NCBI GenBank assembly: GCA_021795465.1 | Contig: JAJYPK010000002.1 | Location: 1-64,000, forward strand | DNA from: Bacillota bacterium | Lineage (GTDB): Bacteria; Bacillota; Sulfobacillia; Sulfobacillales; Sulfobacillaceae | Direction of reading: 5' to 3' | Length of the DNA: 64,000 bases | Part shown: positions 8,283 to 17,813 of the stretch, piece after piece | How the letters are laid out: every line of letters begins with the position of its first letter | Numbering within the stretch: position 1 is the first letter of the stretch | Made by a program: the position numbers and the translations under genes | Notes under the pieces: model-generated | What the model saw: only the letters and a program-made list of their open reading frames with translations | What the model was told of the DNA's origin: nothing | Databases searched by the model: none

Positions 8283-9788
8283 CTACCATTCCATGGGCAT
8301 GGATTCGTGGGCATCATTCTTTTTAGTCCCCGCCACGCGAAACAGTGAAAAAGCCGCAGCCACGAGCGACACCGCAACTAACACCACGAGCGAATAACGC
8401 ACGGCAGGAATCCACGGCAATGTCGGACCGCCAGGTCGTTCAGTCCCGCCATGGATGACCAAGAACGCGGCCATCAGGGTACTCGATAAAGCGGTTCCCA
8501 TCGCCATTCCCAAGGACCGCGCCATATTAAGGATTCCTCCCCCTACTCCCAAACGATCCGGTGGCAAGCTTCCCATTACGGAACTATTGTTAGGTGGCGT
8601 AAAGATACCGAGTCCCACGCCCACGAACACCAATTCTAGCACCATAAAATATAAGTTAGTGTGTAGCGCAATGCTCAACGCCAAGAACAAGGTCGACAGG
8701 GCGGTAATGCTCATTCCTAGGGTTGTCAAAAGTCGCGCCCCATAGCGATCGGCAAGGCCACCAGCCTTCGGTGCCACGACAGTCATACCCAGAGGAACCG
8801 CCGTGAGAATCAGTCCCGTAATCGCGGAGTCGAATCGGGAAACCCGCTCAAAGAAGAACGGCATCAAAAAGAGCACTCCGAACATCGCCAGATATGACAA
8901 AAGTCCAGTGAAGTTGCCCATGCTAAAGACCGGAATCTTGAACAGTTTTAGATCCACCAACGGTGCGCGAAAAGACCGCTCACGCATCACAAACGCCACC
9001 AATAGGATGATAGCGGCGAAAAAAAGCCCCACGATCCGCGGGGAATTCCAGTGCCAGATATTACCTTCCGTCAGGGCCAGCATGAGGGCCACTAAGAAGG
9101 GGGTAAATAAAATCGTACCCCACCAGTCAAAACTCGTCTTACTCCCAGAAAGACGATCCTTGGGTAAGATTAAGGCCGCCAACGTCATCCCGAGTAGACC
9201 TACGGGAACATTCACGTAAAAAATTGCCCTCCAGCCAAATAATCCGATGAGGGCTCCCCCAATGGCCGGGCCGAGAGATAGTCCAATGGCTTGTGCGGAG
9301 CCCTGAATTCCGATGGCCTTGCCCCGCATGGACGCCGGCATCGTAGCCGTAATGATTGCGACTGAGTTAGCTTGCAACATCGCAGCACCGGCCGCTTGAA
9401 ACACCCGTGAGACGATCAGCATCGGTAAATTAAAAGCAGCCCCACATGCCGCAGAGCCAATGATGAACACCAAAAAACCTAACGTATATAATGGCCGTCG
9501 TCCCAACATATCTGCCATACGACCAAAAAATGTCAGAAGCGTTGCCAACGTCAACAGATAGGAAATTAATACCCATCCGACAATGCTTGCCGAGGCATGA
9601 AACGAGGTGCTCATCACCGGCAGGGCTACATTTACAATACTTGCGTCCAGCGCAGCCATGAAGGCCCCGATACAAACCGTCCCTACGACTAACCATACAT
9701 AATTGGACCGCGTGGTGAATTTCTCGGAAGGCAAGTTGTCCCATATCGCTCGCAATCCATTTGCCACGCGCGTACCGTCCTGTGCCAC
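8283..9788 (-). CDS. MFS multidrug exporter, DHA2 (EmrB/QacA) family
   Basis: A 501-aa transporter with about 14 predicted spans, the usual DHA2 number. Motif C-like LDASIVNVALP near residue 48 and motif A-like GRMADMLGRRPLY near 89 are clear. It exports drugs or metabolites by proton antiport across the cytoplasmic membrane; the substrate cannot be read from sequence. Start is GTG with GGGGGGA upstream. No regulator gene is adjacent. The next gene, rqcH, is divergent. Confidence 0.9.
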   Translation of the reverse strand: MAQDGTRVANGLRAIWDNLPSEKFTTRSNYVWLVVGTVCIGAFMAALDASIVNVALPVMSTSFHASASIVGWVLISYLLTLATLLTFFGRMADMLGRRPLYTLGFLVFIIGSAACGAAFNLPMLIVSRVFQAAGAAMLQANSVAIITATMPASMRGKAIGIQGSAQAIGLSLGPAIGGALIGLFGWRAIFYVNVPVGLLGMTLAALILPKDRLSGSKTSFDWWGTILFTPFLVALMLALTEGNIWHWNSPRIVGLFFAAIILLVAFVMRERSFRAPLVDLKLFKIPVFSMGNFTGLLSYLAMFGVLFLMPFFFERVSRFDSAITGLILTAVPLGMTVVAPKAGGLADRYGARLLTTLGMSITALSTLFLALSIALHTNLYFMVLELVFVGVGLGIFTPPNNSSVMGSLPPDRLGVGGGILNMARSLGMAMGTALSSTLMAAFLVIHGGTERPGGPTLPWIPAVRYSLVVLVAVSLVAAAFSLFRVAGTKKNDAHESMPMEW

Positions 9789-9964
9789 GGCAATCCCCCC
9801 AAAAAAATATTAACATGGCTTCAGGCGGACGTTCCGAAGTCATTCCGTAGCCATTATCCCACCATTGCCGTGTGAAATCTACCTCTTGTGTAGTCTCTTT
9901 TAATCGAACCCATAGAATCGTACAATGCTATTTGATCGCTATACAGAAATGGAGCCAACCTGTC

Positions 9965-11611
9965 ATGCCTTTTGATGCCTTGTTAGTACGTGCCTTGGAA
10001 CAACGATGGCAGTCCTCTCTCGTTGGCCTGGAGTTTTACTCGATTGTGGTTGAAGATGGCGCAACCCTTCTCTTATCAGGACGGGAGCCTGAGAACGGGC
10101 GTCCCGTCCGACTTTTGGTATCGCTTGCGCCAGGGCTTGCTCGCATGCATTTTACGCTCCGCCCGCTCCCCCACAAATCTCGCAAGAAGCCCCTCCCAGG
10201 GTTTTTACAGAGAATCCTGCCCTTTCGGGTGGTCAGTGTCAGCGTACCTGCCTTTGAGCGTTGGATACGCCTGGAGATCACTCATCTCGACGACCTAGAA
10301 CAACTCGTCCGCCGCACCATCATTGTCGAGCTCGCGGGGCACCTGACCAATTTCATTGTGCTCAAAGATGACAATGTCATTCTGGACGCCTTGAAACGGG
10401 TTGCACCCGGCAGGCCAGGTCGCACGGTATGGCCCGGGAGTCCCTACAATCCGCCTCCGTCCGTCGCCAACCCTTGTGCCACTCATCAAGCGCGGGACCT
10501 CACTCCGTGGGCGAAAACGCGACAACAGGATGCGCCCAATTGGAGTTGGCAGCAATTTTGCGATGACTGGGAGCACGGCGAATACCATTTTTACCGATTA
10601 ACGCCCGAGGATCACGGAATTGTCTCGGCCAAACCAAGAATGCCGGACGTGTGGGTATATCCGCAAGCGGGGTATCACGCCGAGCGAGTCGAGGATCCTG
10701 AGCGAGTCCTTGATGAAGTGTTTATCGCACGAGAAGAGCAACAGCGTCGACAGGCTGATATCACGCAACTCCGCCGCATTTGGGATCAGCGCATTAGTCA
10801 TCTCCAGGACAAGCTTGATGCGTTTGAAAAACAAAGTGCGGTAGATCCCGAACCCTGGCGCGAGGAAGCGGACCTTTGGTTAGGCTATCAGCACGAGTTT
10901 CAAAGCCAAGTCCGCCCCTATTCACTAGCCGTACCCAGTTTACGGAACCCGCAGAAAACCGTGGTACTCACACTGGAATCTGATCAAACCCCTTGGGAAC
11001 GTGCCGAGGACTTATATCGTCAAGCTCGAAAGCAGAAATCTCGCCAGGAGTCATTACGCTTGATGATACCCCAATTGAAATCCGAACTGATCGATCTCCA
11101 TAAAGAACAGGGGAAACTTAACGCGGAAAGTCTCGATAAAGAATGGATTCGCGGGCATTTGAGCCGGGCTAAAACTGCTTATGGTTCCCGTAGCCGAAAT
11201 GATTTGCAGCCCTACCGACGTTTTTCAAGCCAGAGTGGACAGACCATCCTGGTCGGTCGTTCCCGGCTCGAAAACGCCAGCCTCACGTTTCGCGTGGCAA
11301 GGCCTGACGACCTATGGTTTCATGTCAAACAATCACCGGGTTCCCATGTGATTTTATCTTGTGGCAAGACCCATCCGAATCTCGAAGACCTCTTGGATGC
11401 TGCTGAACTCGCCGTTTTTTATAGCCAAGCTGCTCAATCCTCGATGGTTCCGGTGGATTATACGCGGCGCAAGCACGTAAAAAAACGTCCGCATAGCGAG
11501 CCTGGCCAAGTGCTTTACCGACAGGAAAAAACACTTTACATCACGCCGGATGCGGAGCGACTGCGCCGTCTTGGGGCCATACGCGATAAGCTAGGTGAGA
11601 AATCCCCCTAG
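9965..11611 (+). CDS. rqcH: RqcH (NFACT family) ribosome-associated quality-control factor
   Basis: A 548-aa NFACT protein: NFACT-N in the first ~190 residues (start MPFDALLVRALEQRW), a coiled-coil middle (~270-410) and an NFACT-R domain near 430-520 (ARPDDLWFHVKQSPGSHVIL, split here as DDLWFHVK and PGSHVIL). RqcH recruits tRNA-Ala to stalled 50S subunits and adds alanine tails. The Asp-Arg pair needed in Bacillus RqcH corresponds here to Glu98-Arg99 (AFERWIRL), and the GRHSN block is GHLTN. ATG 9965 is chosen over an upstream in-frame ATG because it matches the family start and has GGAG 10 nt before it. It converges on pyrE with 4 bp between. Confidence 0.9.
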   Translation: MPFDALLVRALEQRWQSSLVGLEFYSIVVEDGATLLLSGREPENGRPVRLLVSLAPGLARMHFTLRPLPHKSRKKPLPGFLQRILPFRVVSVSVPAFERWIRLEITHLDDLEQLVRRTIIVELAGHLTNFIVLKDDNVILDALKRVAPGRPGRTVWPGSPYNPPPSVANPCATHQARDLTPWAKTRQQDAPNWSWQQFCDDWEHGEYHFYRLTPEDHGIVSAKPRMPDVWVYPQAGYHAERVEDPERVLDEVFIAREEQQRRQADITQLRRIWDQRISHLQDKLDAFEKQSAVDPEPWREEADLWLGYQHEFQSQVRPYSLAVPSLRNPQKTVVLTLESDQTPWERAEDLYRQARKQKSRQESLRLMIPQLKSELIDLHKEQGKLNAESLDKEWIRGHLSRAKTAYGSRSRNDLQPYRRFSSQSGQTILVGRSRLENASLTFRVARPDDLWFHVKQSPGSHVILSCGKTHPNLEDLLDAAELAVFYSQAAQSSMVPVDYTRRKHVKKRPHSEPGQVLYRQEKTLYITPDAERLRRLGAIRDKLGEKSP

Positions 11612-11615
11612 AAAA

Positions 11616-12191
11616 CTATGCTTTAGGTCTACTTAACGGAAGACCTTCCTGGCATAATGGGCATTCCCGTGGGTCCCATGTCGGAATAGACCCCGGGGCG
11701 AGCCGTAGCAGGCTCTCAAACCCAAAGTCGTCCCAGTGCGGCTTGGCGTGACCCCGATCCACCAAGGCCCCGACGGCCACCACGATCCCGCCCGCTTCCT
11801 TGATAGCCTGAATCACCTTGTCGACGGAGCTACCTGTCGTGACCACGTCTTCCACGACGACGACGGGTTCCTGGGGTGCCAATGTGAATCCCCGCTTAAA
11901 CCGCATGGCACCCCCCTCGACTTTTTCGGTGAACAACATGCGACCGTTCTCCCACTCAGATGCAACGGCGTATGCGGGGATAATCCCCCCCAAAGCCGGA
12001 CCCACAACGGTTCTGGCTCCATAGCCCTTTAATCGGCGTGCCAATTCCTTCGTCCATCCCGCCAGCGCCTGAGGATTTTCGGTTAGACGCGCCATCAATA
12101 AAAACTGGTCACTATGACGACCCGTAGTCAATAGAAAATGGCCCCTTAAATAGGCCTGGTGTTTGGATAACTCACTAAGATCCCACGGCAT
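11616..12191 (-). CDS. pyrE: Orotate phosphoribosyltransferase
   Basis: A 191-aa enzyme with the PRPP-binding loop VVVVEDVVTTGSS near residues 110-122 and a flexible-loop region around EKVEGGAMRFKR. It joins orotate to PRPP to give OMP. ATG 12191 has AAGGAG 7 nt upstream. A short cysteine-containing tail (CPLCQ) follows the fold. It is the last gene of the pyr operon and overlaps the pyrF end by 17 bp. Confidence 0.95.
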   Translation of the reverse strand: MPWDLSELSKHQAYLRGHFLLTTGRHSDQFLLMARLTENPQALAGWTKELARRLKGYGARTVVGPALGGIIPAYAVASEWENGRMLFTEKVEGGAMRFKRGFTLAPQEPVVVVEDVVTTGSSVDKVIQAIKEAGGIVVAVGALVDRGHAKPHWDDFGFESLLRLAPGSIPTWDPRECPLCQEGLPLSRPKA

Positions 12192-12867
12192 CCGAATTCT
12201 CCTTAAAATAAGATTGCAGTGCTTCATAGGCCCACCTCGGGTCGGGAGCCCGGGTCAAAGAGCGTCCGATTACCAAATCCGTGGCGCCGAGCTTGTACGC
12301 CTGATAAGGGTCCATGACAGAGGCATGGTCGTCGGCCCCCCCCGATCCCCACCTTAAGCCCGGCACCACAATACGAGCCCGGGGCCACAGTCGCTTGATG
12401 CCGTCAATTTCAGATGCTGATGCTACCACTCCGCTCAGTCCCTTGGCTTGGGCTAACCGGGCCAACCGTGGCACCAAGTCGCCCGGACTGATCCATCCCA
12501 ATTGGTCGAGTTCCAGAGTACCCAGACTGGTTAACACGGTTACCGCAACCACCGCCGTATCCCCAATCTGAACAGTTTCGTCCAACATCGACGCTCCACC
12601 GCTCGCATGAACGGTCGTCAAAGACACCCCCAGATGCTGGATTTGTTGGAGAGTCCGACCGACTGTCGTCGGAATATCATGGAGCTTCAAATCCAAAAAG
12701 ATTTGAAGCCCTTGGTCTACGAATCGGCGGACTCCCTGAGGTCCCATTCCAGCAAAAAGTTCAAGACCCACTTTAAACTGCCGATGAGGATGAAACTGAT
12801 CAATGAGTGCTTCTGCCTCTTTCTGGGTAGGTACATCCAAGGCGATCCAGAGATTAGGTGAGTGCAT
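12175..12867 (-). CDS. pyrF: Orotidine 5'-phosphate decarboxylase
   Basis: A 230-aa TIM barrel with the catalytic DLKLHDIPTTV block (Asp-Lys-x-x-Asp charge network) near residue 58, opening WIALDVPTQKEAEAL, and a phosphate-binding VIGRSLTRAPDP near the end. It decarboxylates OMP to UMP. ATG 12867 has GGAGG 8 nt upstream. It overlaps pyrD by 14 bp and pyrE by 17 bp. Confidence 0.96.
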   Translation of the reverse strand: MHSPNLWIALDVPTQKEAEALIDQFHPHRQFKVGLELFAGMGPQGVRRFVDQGLQIFLDLKLHDIPTTVGRTLQQIQHLGVSLTTVHASGGASMLDETVQIGDTAVVAVTVLTSLGTLELDQLGWISPGDLVPRLARLAQAKGLSGVVASASEIDGIKRLWPRARIVVPGLRWGSGGADDHASVMDPYQAYKLGATDLVIGRSLTRAPDPRWAYEALQSYFKENSDAVGS

Positions 12868-13798
12868 CGAATAATCCTCCTCTTTTGCTTGGCAAGGCGG
12901 CTCCGACGGCCTCTTGCACACTCGAAAACCCCCAACGTAACAGTTCATCCGGCAATTGGGCGACAATTTCTTGCATCCGCCGCGGATATTGGAATGTCAC
13001 GGTCCCCACCATAACCGCATGGGCACCTGCCATAAGAAATTCCACGACGTCAGAGGCCGTTGTAATCCCTCCCATTCCAATGATTGGGATTTTCACTCGC
13101 TGGGCAACTTCATACACAACACGGAGGGCAATCGGCTTTATCGCGGGTCCCGACAATCCGCCTGTTGTTCCACCAAGAGCAGGACGCCGTCGCTCTTTAT
13201 CGATGGCTAGGCCGACCAGGGTATTGATGGCCGATATCATATCGGCTCCGGCGCTTTGTACGGCTTCAGCAATGACAGCGGGGCTCGGCACGTTCGGTGA
13301 CAGCTTCACCATCATAGGGAGATCTGATCCCTTTCTGACCGCCTGGGTCACTAAATAAGCTTGGTCCGGATCGTGGCCGAAGCTCATCCCCCCCTGTTTA
13401 ATGTTTGGACAGGAAATATTGACCTCCAGGGCACTCACGCCCGGCTCCTTAGCGAGGCGCTCGGCGACGCGTTGGTATTCCTCCACGGTATGTCCGATGA
13501 TATTCACAATCACGGCCGTCCCAGTGTCGCGCAAGAACGGAAGGTCGTGCGCACAAAATGCCTCAACACCATGGTTTTGCAGCCCGATCGAATTTAAGAG
13601 GCCTCCGGTAGTCTCCCAAACCCGGGGTGGTGGATTGCCCGGCCACGGTTCCGGTGACACCCCTTTCACACTCACCCCACCTAAATCCCCGATGTTGACC
13701 AAGTCCTTATATTCCGGACCGAATCCAAACGTTCCCGATGCGGCCACAATAGGGTTTTTCAGGACGAGCCCGCGTGGCAAATTCACCGAAAGTTTCAT
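12854..13798 (-). CDS. pyrD: Dihydroorotate dehydrogenase, class 1B catalytic subunit
   Basis: A 314-aa FMN enzyme. NISCPN near residue 130 carries the catalytic cysteine of class 1 enzymes. IVAASGTFGFG opens the fold, and MGGITTASDVVEF and AHAVMVGT bind FMN phosphate. As a class 1B enzyme it pairs with PyrK and passes electrons to NAD+. ATG 13798 overlaps the pyrK stop as ATGA, so the two subunits are probably translated together. The open frame upstream is inside pyrK and was not used. Confidence 0.96.
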   Translation of the reverse strand: MKLSVNLPRGLVLKNPIVAASGTFGFGPEYKDLVNIGDLGGVSVKGVSPEPWPGNPPPRVWETTGGLLNSIGLQNHGVEAFCAHDLPFLRDTGTAVIVNIIGHTVEEYQRVAERLAKEPGVSALEVNISCPNIKQGGMSFGHDPDQAYLVTQAVRKGSDLPMMVKLSPNVPSPAVIAEAVQSAGADMISAINTLVGLAIDKERRRPALGGTTGGLSGPAIKPIALRVVYEVAQRVKIPIIGMGGITTASDVVEFLMAGAHAVMVGTVTFQYPRRMQEIVAQLPDELLRWGFSSVQEAVGAALPSKRGGLFDALT

Positions 13799-14571
13799 TC
13801 GAAAATCAACTCCTCCGACCGGAATACAGGGCCATCCGTGCACACTCGAAGATAGCCCGCTTGGCCGGATACTCCATAACCGGGTATCACGCAGGCGAGG
13901 CAGGCACCAATCCCGCATCCCATACGTTGCTCAAGCGCGAGGAAAATGCCGGTGCGTCCCTGGGTAAGCCGTGCTACACTGGCCAACATGGGGGTCGGCC
14001 CGCATGCGTAGACTTGGCCGTCGGGGTGCGAATCCAGCCAGTCACAGAGTGGTGCCTCAACCGTTCCTCGACGGCCACGCGTGCCGTTGTCCGTAGTGAT
14101 TTCTACGACACACCCCAATGCCTGAAATTCATCGACCAAAAGCAGTAGTTGCTGATCGCGCGCCCCCAAAATCACTGTGGGTCGGCTCGCCGTGTGCGTA
14201 CCCCAAGCCTGAACCGCCGCATATAGCGGGGGAATTCCTACGCCCCCACCCACTAGACACCAATCGCGAGCGGGGGCTGGCGGCAAAAACCCATTACCCA
14301 AGGGGCCCATGACGTCGAGCATCGTCCCCGGTCGTTGGGCCGCCAGCCATCGAGTGCCATCACCCACCACTTGGAGGAGCATTGCGACCTGATGATTAGC
14401 GCGATCGATGCGAGAGAAAGAAATTGGCCGTCGCAACATGCCTTCTGTCACCACATCGGCAAATTGTCCAGGCGTCGAGGTAGCGAGCTCTGGGCTCTGA
14501 AGCCAGAGCTCAACGTGGCCAGGAGCTGGTTCTTCACGGCGAATGATCGGGACTCGTAGTAAATGAATCAT
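13795..14571 (-). CDS. pyrK: Dihydroorotate dehydrogenase electron-transfer subunit
   Basis: A 258-aa flavoprotein of the ferredoxin-reductase type. RRPISFSR near residue 48 binds FAD, VGGGVGIPPLYA near 107 binds the nucleotide, and the C-terminal cysteines CGIGACLAC plus a later Cys ligate the 2Fe-2S cluster. It links PyrD to NAD+. ATG 14571 has AGGAG 5 nt upstream and overlaps the carB stop as ATGA. The frame extends further into carB but without a better start. Confidence 0.94.
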   Translation of the reverse strand: MIHLLRVPIIRREEPAPGHVELWLQSPELATSTPGQFADVVTEGMLRRPISFSRIDRANHQVAMLLQVVGDGTRWLAAQRPGTMLDVMGPLGNGFLPPAPARDWCLVGGGVGIPPLYAAVQAWGTHTASRPTVILGARDQQLLLLVDEFQALGCVVEITTDNGTRGRRGTVEAPLCDWLDSHPDGQVYACGPTPMLASVARLTQGRTGIFLALEQRMGCGIGACLACVIPGYGVSGQAGYLRVCTDGPVFRSEELIFE

Positions 14572-17500
14572 CGCATCTCCTCTTGGTGAGTCAATGATTG
14601 CATGTCGTGGCGATAGCGAAGGACCCAATGATTCAACGAGTTTACCCCAAACGCCTGTCGTGACCGTGTCCGCAAGGCTTCAAGAGCTGCTCTCAGGGTA
14701 TCCAATGATGTAAAGCACATGATACCCCGTTCGACGGTAGCCCGTCGAATCAGAAAACCTTCACGTTCTCGATGGCCCCCCACACTAATAGTGTTGATGA
14801 CCAGGTCGAAGAGTCCCTGGCGAATGAGGTCTACCAGATGCGGCCGTCGCTCGCCGAGTTTATACACAGGCGTAGCGGGGATCCCTATGGCCGATAAGAG
14901 GGCTAATGTCCCCGTGGTAGCGTAAAGTCGGTAGCCGAGACGGGCAAGCTCTTCAAGATACGGCAGGGCCTCCTGTTTGTCTTGATCCGCGATGGTCACG
15001 AGCACCTTGCCTCCTGCCGGCAATCGGAATCCGCCCGCTAACAAGGCCTTATAGAGCGCGCTCGCAAAGTCCTGATCAATGCCCATGACCTCGCCGGTAC
15101 TCTTCATTTCAGGTCCTAAGGCAGCGTCCACCATATCTAGCTTGCCAAATGAGAAGACCGGCATCTTCACCGCAAAGTGCCGCGTTTGAGGCCAAAGGCC
15201 CCGATGCCATTCGGGTCTTAATCGCCCCTCTACCGCCGCTGTCATAGCCATTTCCACCATGGGTGCACCGGTCGCCTTAATAATAAAAGGCACCGTGCGA
15301 CTAGCACGCGGATTCGCTTCAATCACATAGACTTCATCCCCTACGGCCACAAACTGTACATTCAGCAATCCCCGCACCCCGAGACTTCGACAGAGTGTCG
15401 TGGTAATCTCAACCACCCGGTCCAAGACCTCTTTCGAGGCACGCACCGGGGGAAGCACGGCCACCGAATCCCCAGAGTGAATCCCGGCCCGTTCCACATG
15501 CTCCATGATCGCCGGAATTATGACGTCCTTCCCGTCACTGACCGCATCGACTTCAAGCTCCAATCCATTCATATAGCGATCGATTAGAAGGGGTCGACCG
15601 GGACGCATCTCTTGATCTCGTAAGAGATAATTAGACAGTTGATCCGCGTCATCGATAATCTCCATAGCACGCCCCCCCAGCACGTAAGAAGGCCGCACCA
15701 ACACCGGAAAACCAACGGTTTGGGCCGCATTTAAAGCCTCGGCGGTGGTCGTGGCCGTCCGCCCTGGTGGCCGTTGAATCTGGTTGGCACTTAAGATTTG
15801 ATCAAACGCCTCACGATCCTCGGCCCCTCGGATGCCATCCAGCTGGGTGCCAAATATCTTCACGCCGCAGCGGTGCAAATCCTCCGCTAAGTTTATGGCC
15901 GTCTGTCCACCGAACTGCACAATTACTCCGAGCGGCTTTTCCAAGTCAATCACGTTCAGTACATCCTCCAACGTCAACGGTTCAAAATAGAGGCGATCTG
16001 AGGCGTTAAAGTCCGTCGATACGGTCTCGGGGTTGTTGTTAATCATTATCGCTCGATAACCGTTTGCCCTTAGAGCTTCTAAGGCGTATACACTGGCCGC
16101 ATCAAACTCGATACCCTGCCCGATTCGTATCGGCCCCGACCCCATTACCAAAATCTTGGGTCCCTCGAGTGGTGTCGCCTCGTTCTCGTCTTCGTATGTC
16201 GCGTAGTAGTACGGAGTGACGGCGGGGAATTCCCCGGCGCACGTGTCCACCATCTTATAGACGGGCACCACTCCTTGTTGAACCCGTTGTGCCCGGACCC
16301 CATCTTCGGTCTCGCCCACCAACGAAGCAATCCGATTATCACTAAATCCCATTTGTTTTAAGGAGCGGATTCGTTCTGTCCATCGTTGCGGATTATCCTC
16401 AAGCCATTTTTCCATCACAACGATATCTTGCAGCCCCTCTAAGAACCATCGGTCGATCCATGTCTTTTCGTTCAATTGAGCGACGGTAATACCCCGCGCT
16501 AATGCCTCTGCAATATAAAACAGACGCTCATCGCTAGGAATCACGGCACCTTCCCATAATTCAACGTCGGTTGCGGCAGCCTCTTTGGCACCTCTCACCC
16601 CGTTTCGCTTAATCTCCAACGAACGGATGGCCTTTTGAATCGCACTCGGAAACGTCCGATCAATCGCCATGACTTCTCCCGTTGCCTTCATCTGCGTGCC
16701 AAGCGTCCGGTTGGCCGAGGCAAATTTATCGAAGGGCCAGCGCGGTATCTTGGCCACCACATAGTCTAAGGCGGGCTCAAATGCGGCGGTGGTCCGTTCC
16801 GTTACTGGGTTGGCAATTTCTTCCAAAGTAAGACCAATAGCCAGTTTGGCCACGATTCGGGCAATCGGGTACCCGGTCGCCTTAGACGCAAGGGCACTAG
16901 AACGCGATACCCGAGGGTTCACCTCAATCACCCGATACTGCCCATTGGGATGCAACGCAAACTGTACGTTGCATCCTCCTTGAACGCCTAGGTGGTGCAC
17001 AATATCTAAGGCTGCCGTCCTCAAAAGATGATACTCGCCATCTGTAAGCGTTTGGCTGGGTGCCACCACAATAGAATCCCCGGTATGCACCCCAACGGGA
17101 TCAAAATTCTCCATATTGCACACCGTAATGGCGCTGCCGCGACTATCCCGGATCATTTCGTACTCAACTTCTTTATACCCCGCAATGGACTCCTCCACCA
17201 ACACCTGCGTGATCGGACTCAGGGCCAAGGCATGCGGCAGGCGTTCCAACATTTGGATGTCATCGTGGACAAATCCTCCGCCACTGCCACCGAGAGTATA
17301 GGCGGGCCGGAGCACCAGCGGGTAGCCGATTGTGGCGGCAAATTCCAAGCCTTCTTCCGTGGTCGTCACGCTCTTACTATGCGGTATTGGATGACCAAGC
17401 GACAACATGAGACGTCTAAAAGCCTCGCGGTCCTCCGCCAATTCGATGCTCGCGATGGAAGTTCCCAGCACCTGAACCCCTAAGTCGGTTAAAATGCCCG

Positions 17501-17813
17501 CTCGAGATAAATCGGTCGCAAGATTCAAACCCATCTGACCTCCGAGTGTGGCCAATAACCCATCGGGGCGTTCTTTCCCAAGGATGTATGCCAGGAACGA
17601 TACGGTTAACGGCTCGATGTATACGGTATCGGCGACCGACAGATCGGTCATGATGGTCGCCGGGTTACTGTTCACCAGAACGACTTCTATCCCTTCTTCT
17701 TTTAAAGAACGGCAGGCTTGAGTACCCGCATAATCAAATTCCGCCGCTTGGCCAATCACGATAGGGCCCGACCCGATCACCACAACTTTTTTTATGTCTC
17801 GCCGTTTAGGCAC
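14568..17813 (-). CDS. carB: Carbamoyl-phosphate synthase large subunit
   Basis: A 1081-aa protein of normal length with two ATP-grasp halves (GSGPIVIGQAAEFDYAG at the start, GSGPIRIGQGIEFD near residue 560) and a C-terminal MGS-like allosteric domain. It makes carbamoyl phosphate from ammonia, bicarbonate and 2 ATP; ammonia comes through the CarA tunnel. Start is GTG with GGAGGA 5 nt upstream, overlapping carA by 8 bp. Its place in the pyr operon implies PyrR control. A separate arginine-linked copy cannot be excluded. Confidence 0.97.
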   Translation of the reverse strand: MPKRRDIKKVVVIGSGPIVIGQAAEFDYAGTQACRSLKEEGIEVVLVNSNPATIMTDLSVADTVYIEPLTVSFLAYILGKERPDGLLATLGGQMGLNLATDLSRAGILTDLGVQVLGTSIASIELAEDREAFRRLMLSLGHPIPHSKSVTTTEEGLEFAATIGYPLVLRPAYTLGGSGGGFVHDDIQMLERLPHALALSPITQVLVEESIAGYKEVEYEMIRDSRGSAITVCNMENFDPVGVHTGDSIVVAPSQTLTDGEYHLLRTAALDIVHHLGVQGGCNVQFALHPNGQYRVIEVNPRVSRSSALASKATGYPIARIVAKLAIGLTLEEIANPVTERTTAAFEPALDYVVAKIPRWPFDKFASANRTLGTQMKATGEVMAIDRTFPSAIQKAIRSLEIKRNGVRGAKEAAATDVELWEGAVIPSDERLFYIAEALARGITVAQLNEKTWIDRWFLEGLQDIVVMEKWLEDNPQRWTERIRSLKQMGFSDNRIASLVGETEDGVRAQRVQQGVVPVYKMVDTCAGEFPAVTPYYYATYEDENEATPLEGPKILVMGSGPIRIGQGIEFDAASVYALEALRANGYRAIMINNNPETVSTDFNASDRLYFEPLTLEDVLNVIDLEKPLGVIVQFGGQTAINLAEDLHRCGVKIFGTQLDGIRGAEDREAFDQILSANQIQRPPGRTATTTAEALNAAQTVGFPVLVRPSYVLGGRAMEIIDDADQLSNYLLRDQEMRPGRPLLIDRYMNGLELEVDAVSDGKDVIIPAIMEHVERAGIHSGDSVAVLPPVRASKEVLDRVVEITTTLCRSLGVRGLLNVQFVAVGDEVYVIEANPRASRTVPFIIKATGAPMVEMAMTAAVEGRLRPEWHRGLWPQTRHFAVKMPVFSFGKLDMVDAALGPEMKSTGEVMGIDQDFASALYKALLAGGFRLPAGGKVLVTIADQDKQEALPYLEELARLGYRLYATTGTLALLSAIGIPATPVYKLGERRPHLVDLIRQGLFDLVINTISVGGHREREGFLIRRATVERGIMCFTSLDTLRAALEALRTRSRQAFGVNSLNHWVLRYRHDMQSLTHQEEMR

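Noticed and set aside
13401-13967. 188-aa plus-strand open frame inside pyrD/pyrK
   Set aside because: Antisense to two clearly identified genes with full conserved motifs; a shadow caused by codon bias.
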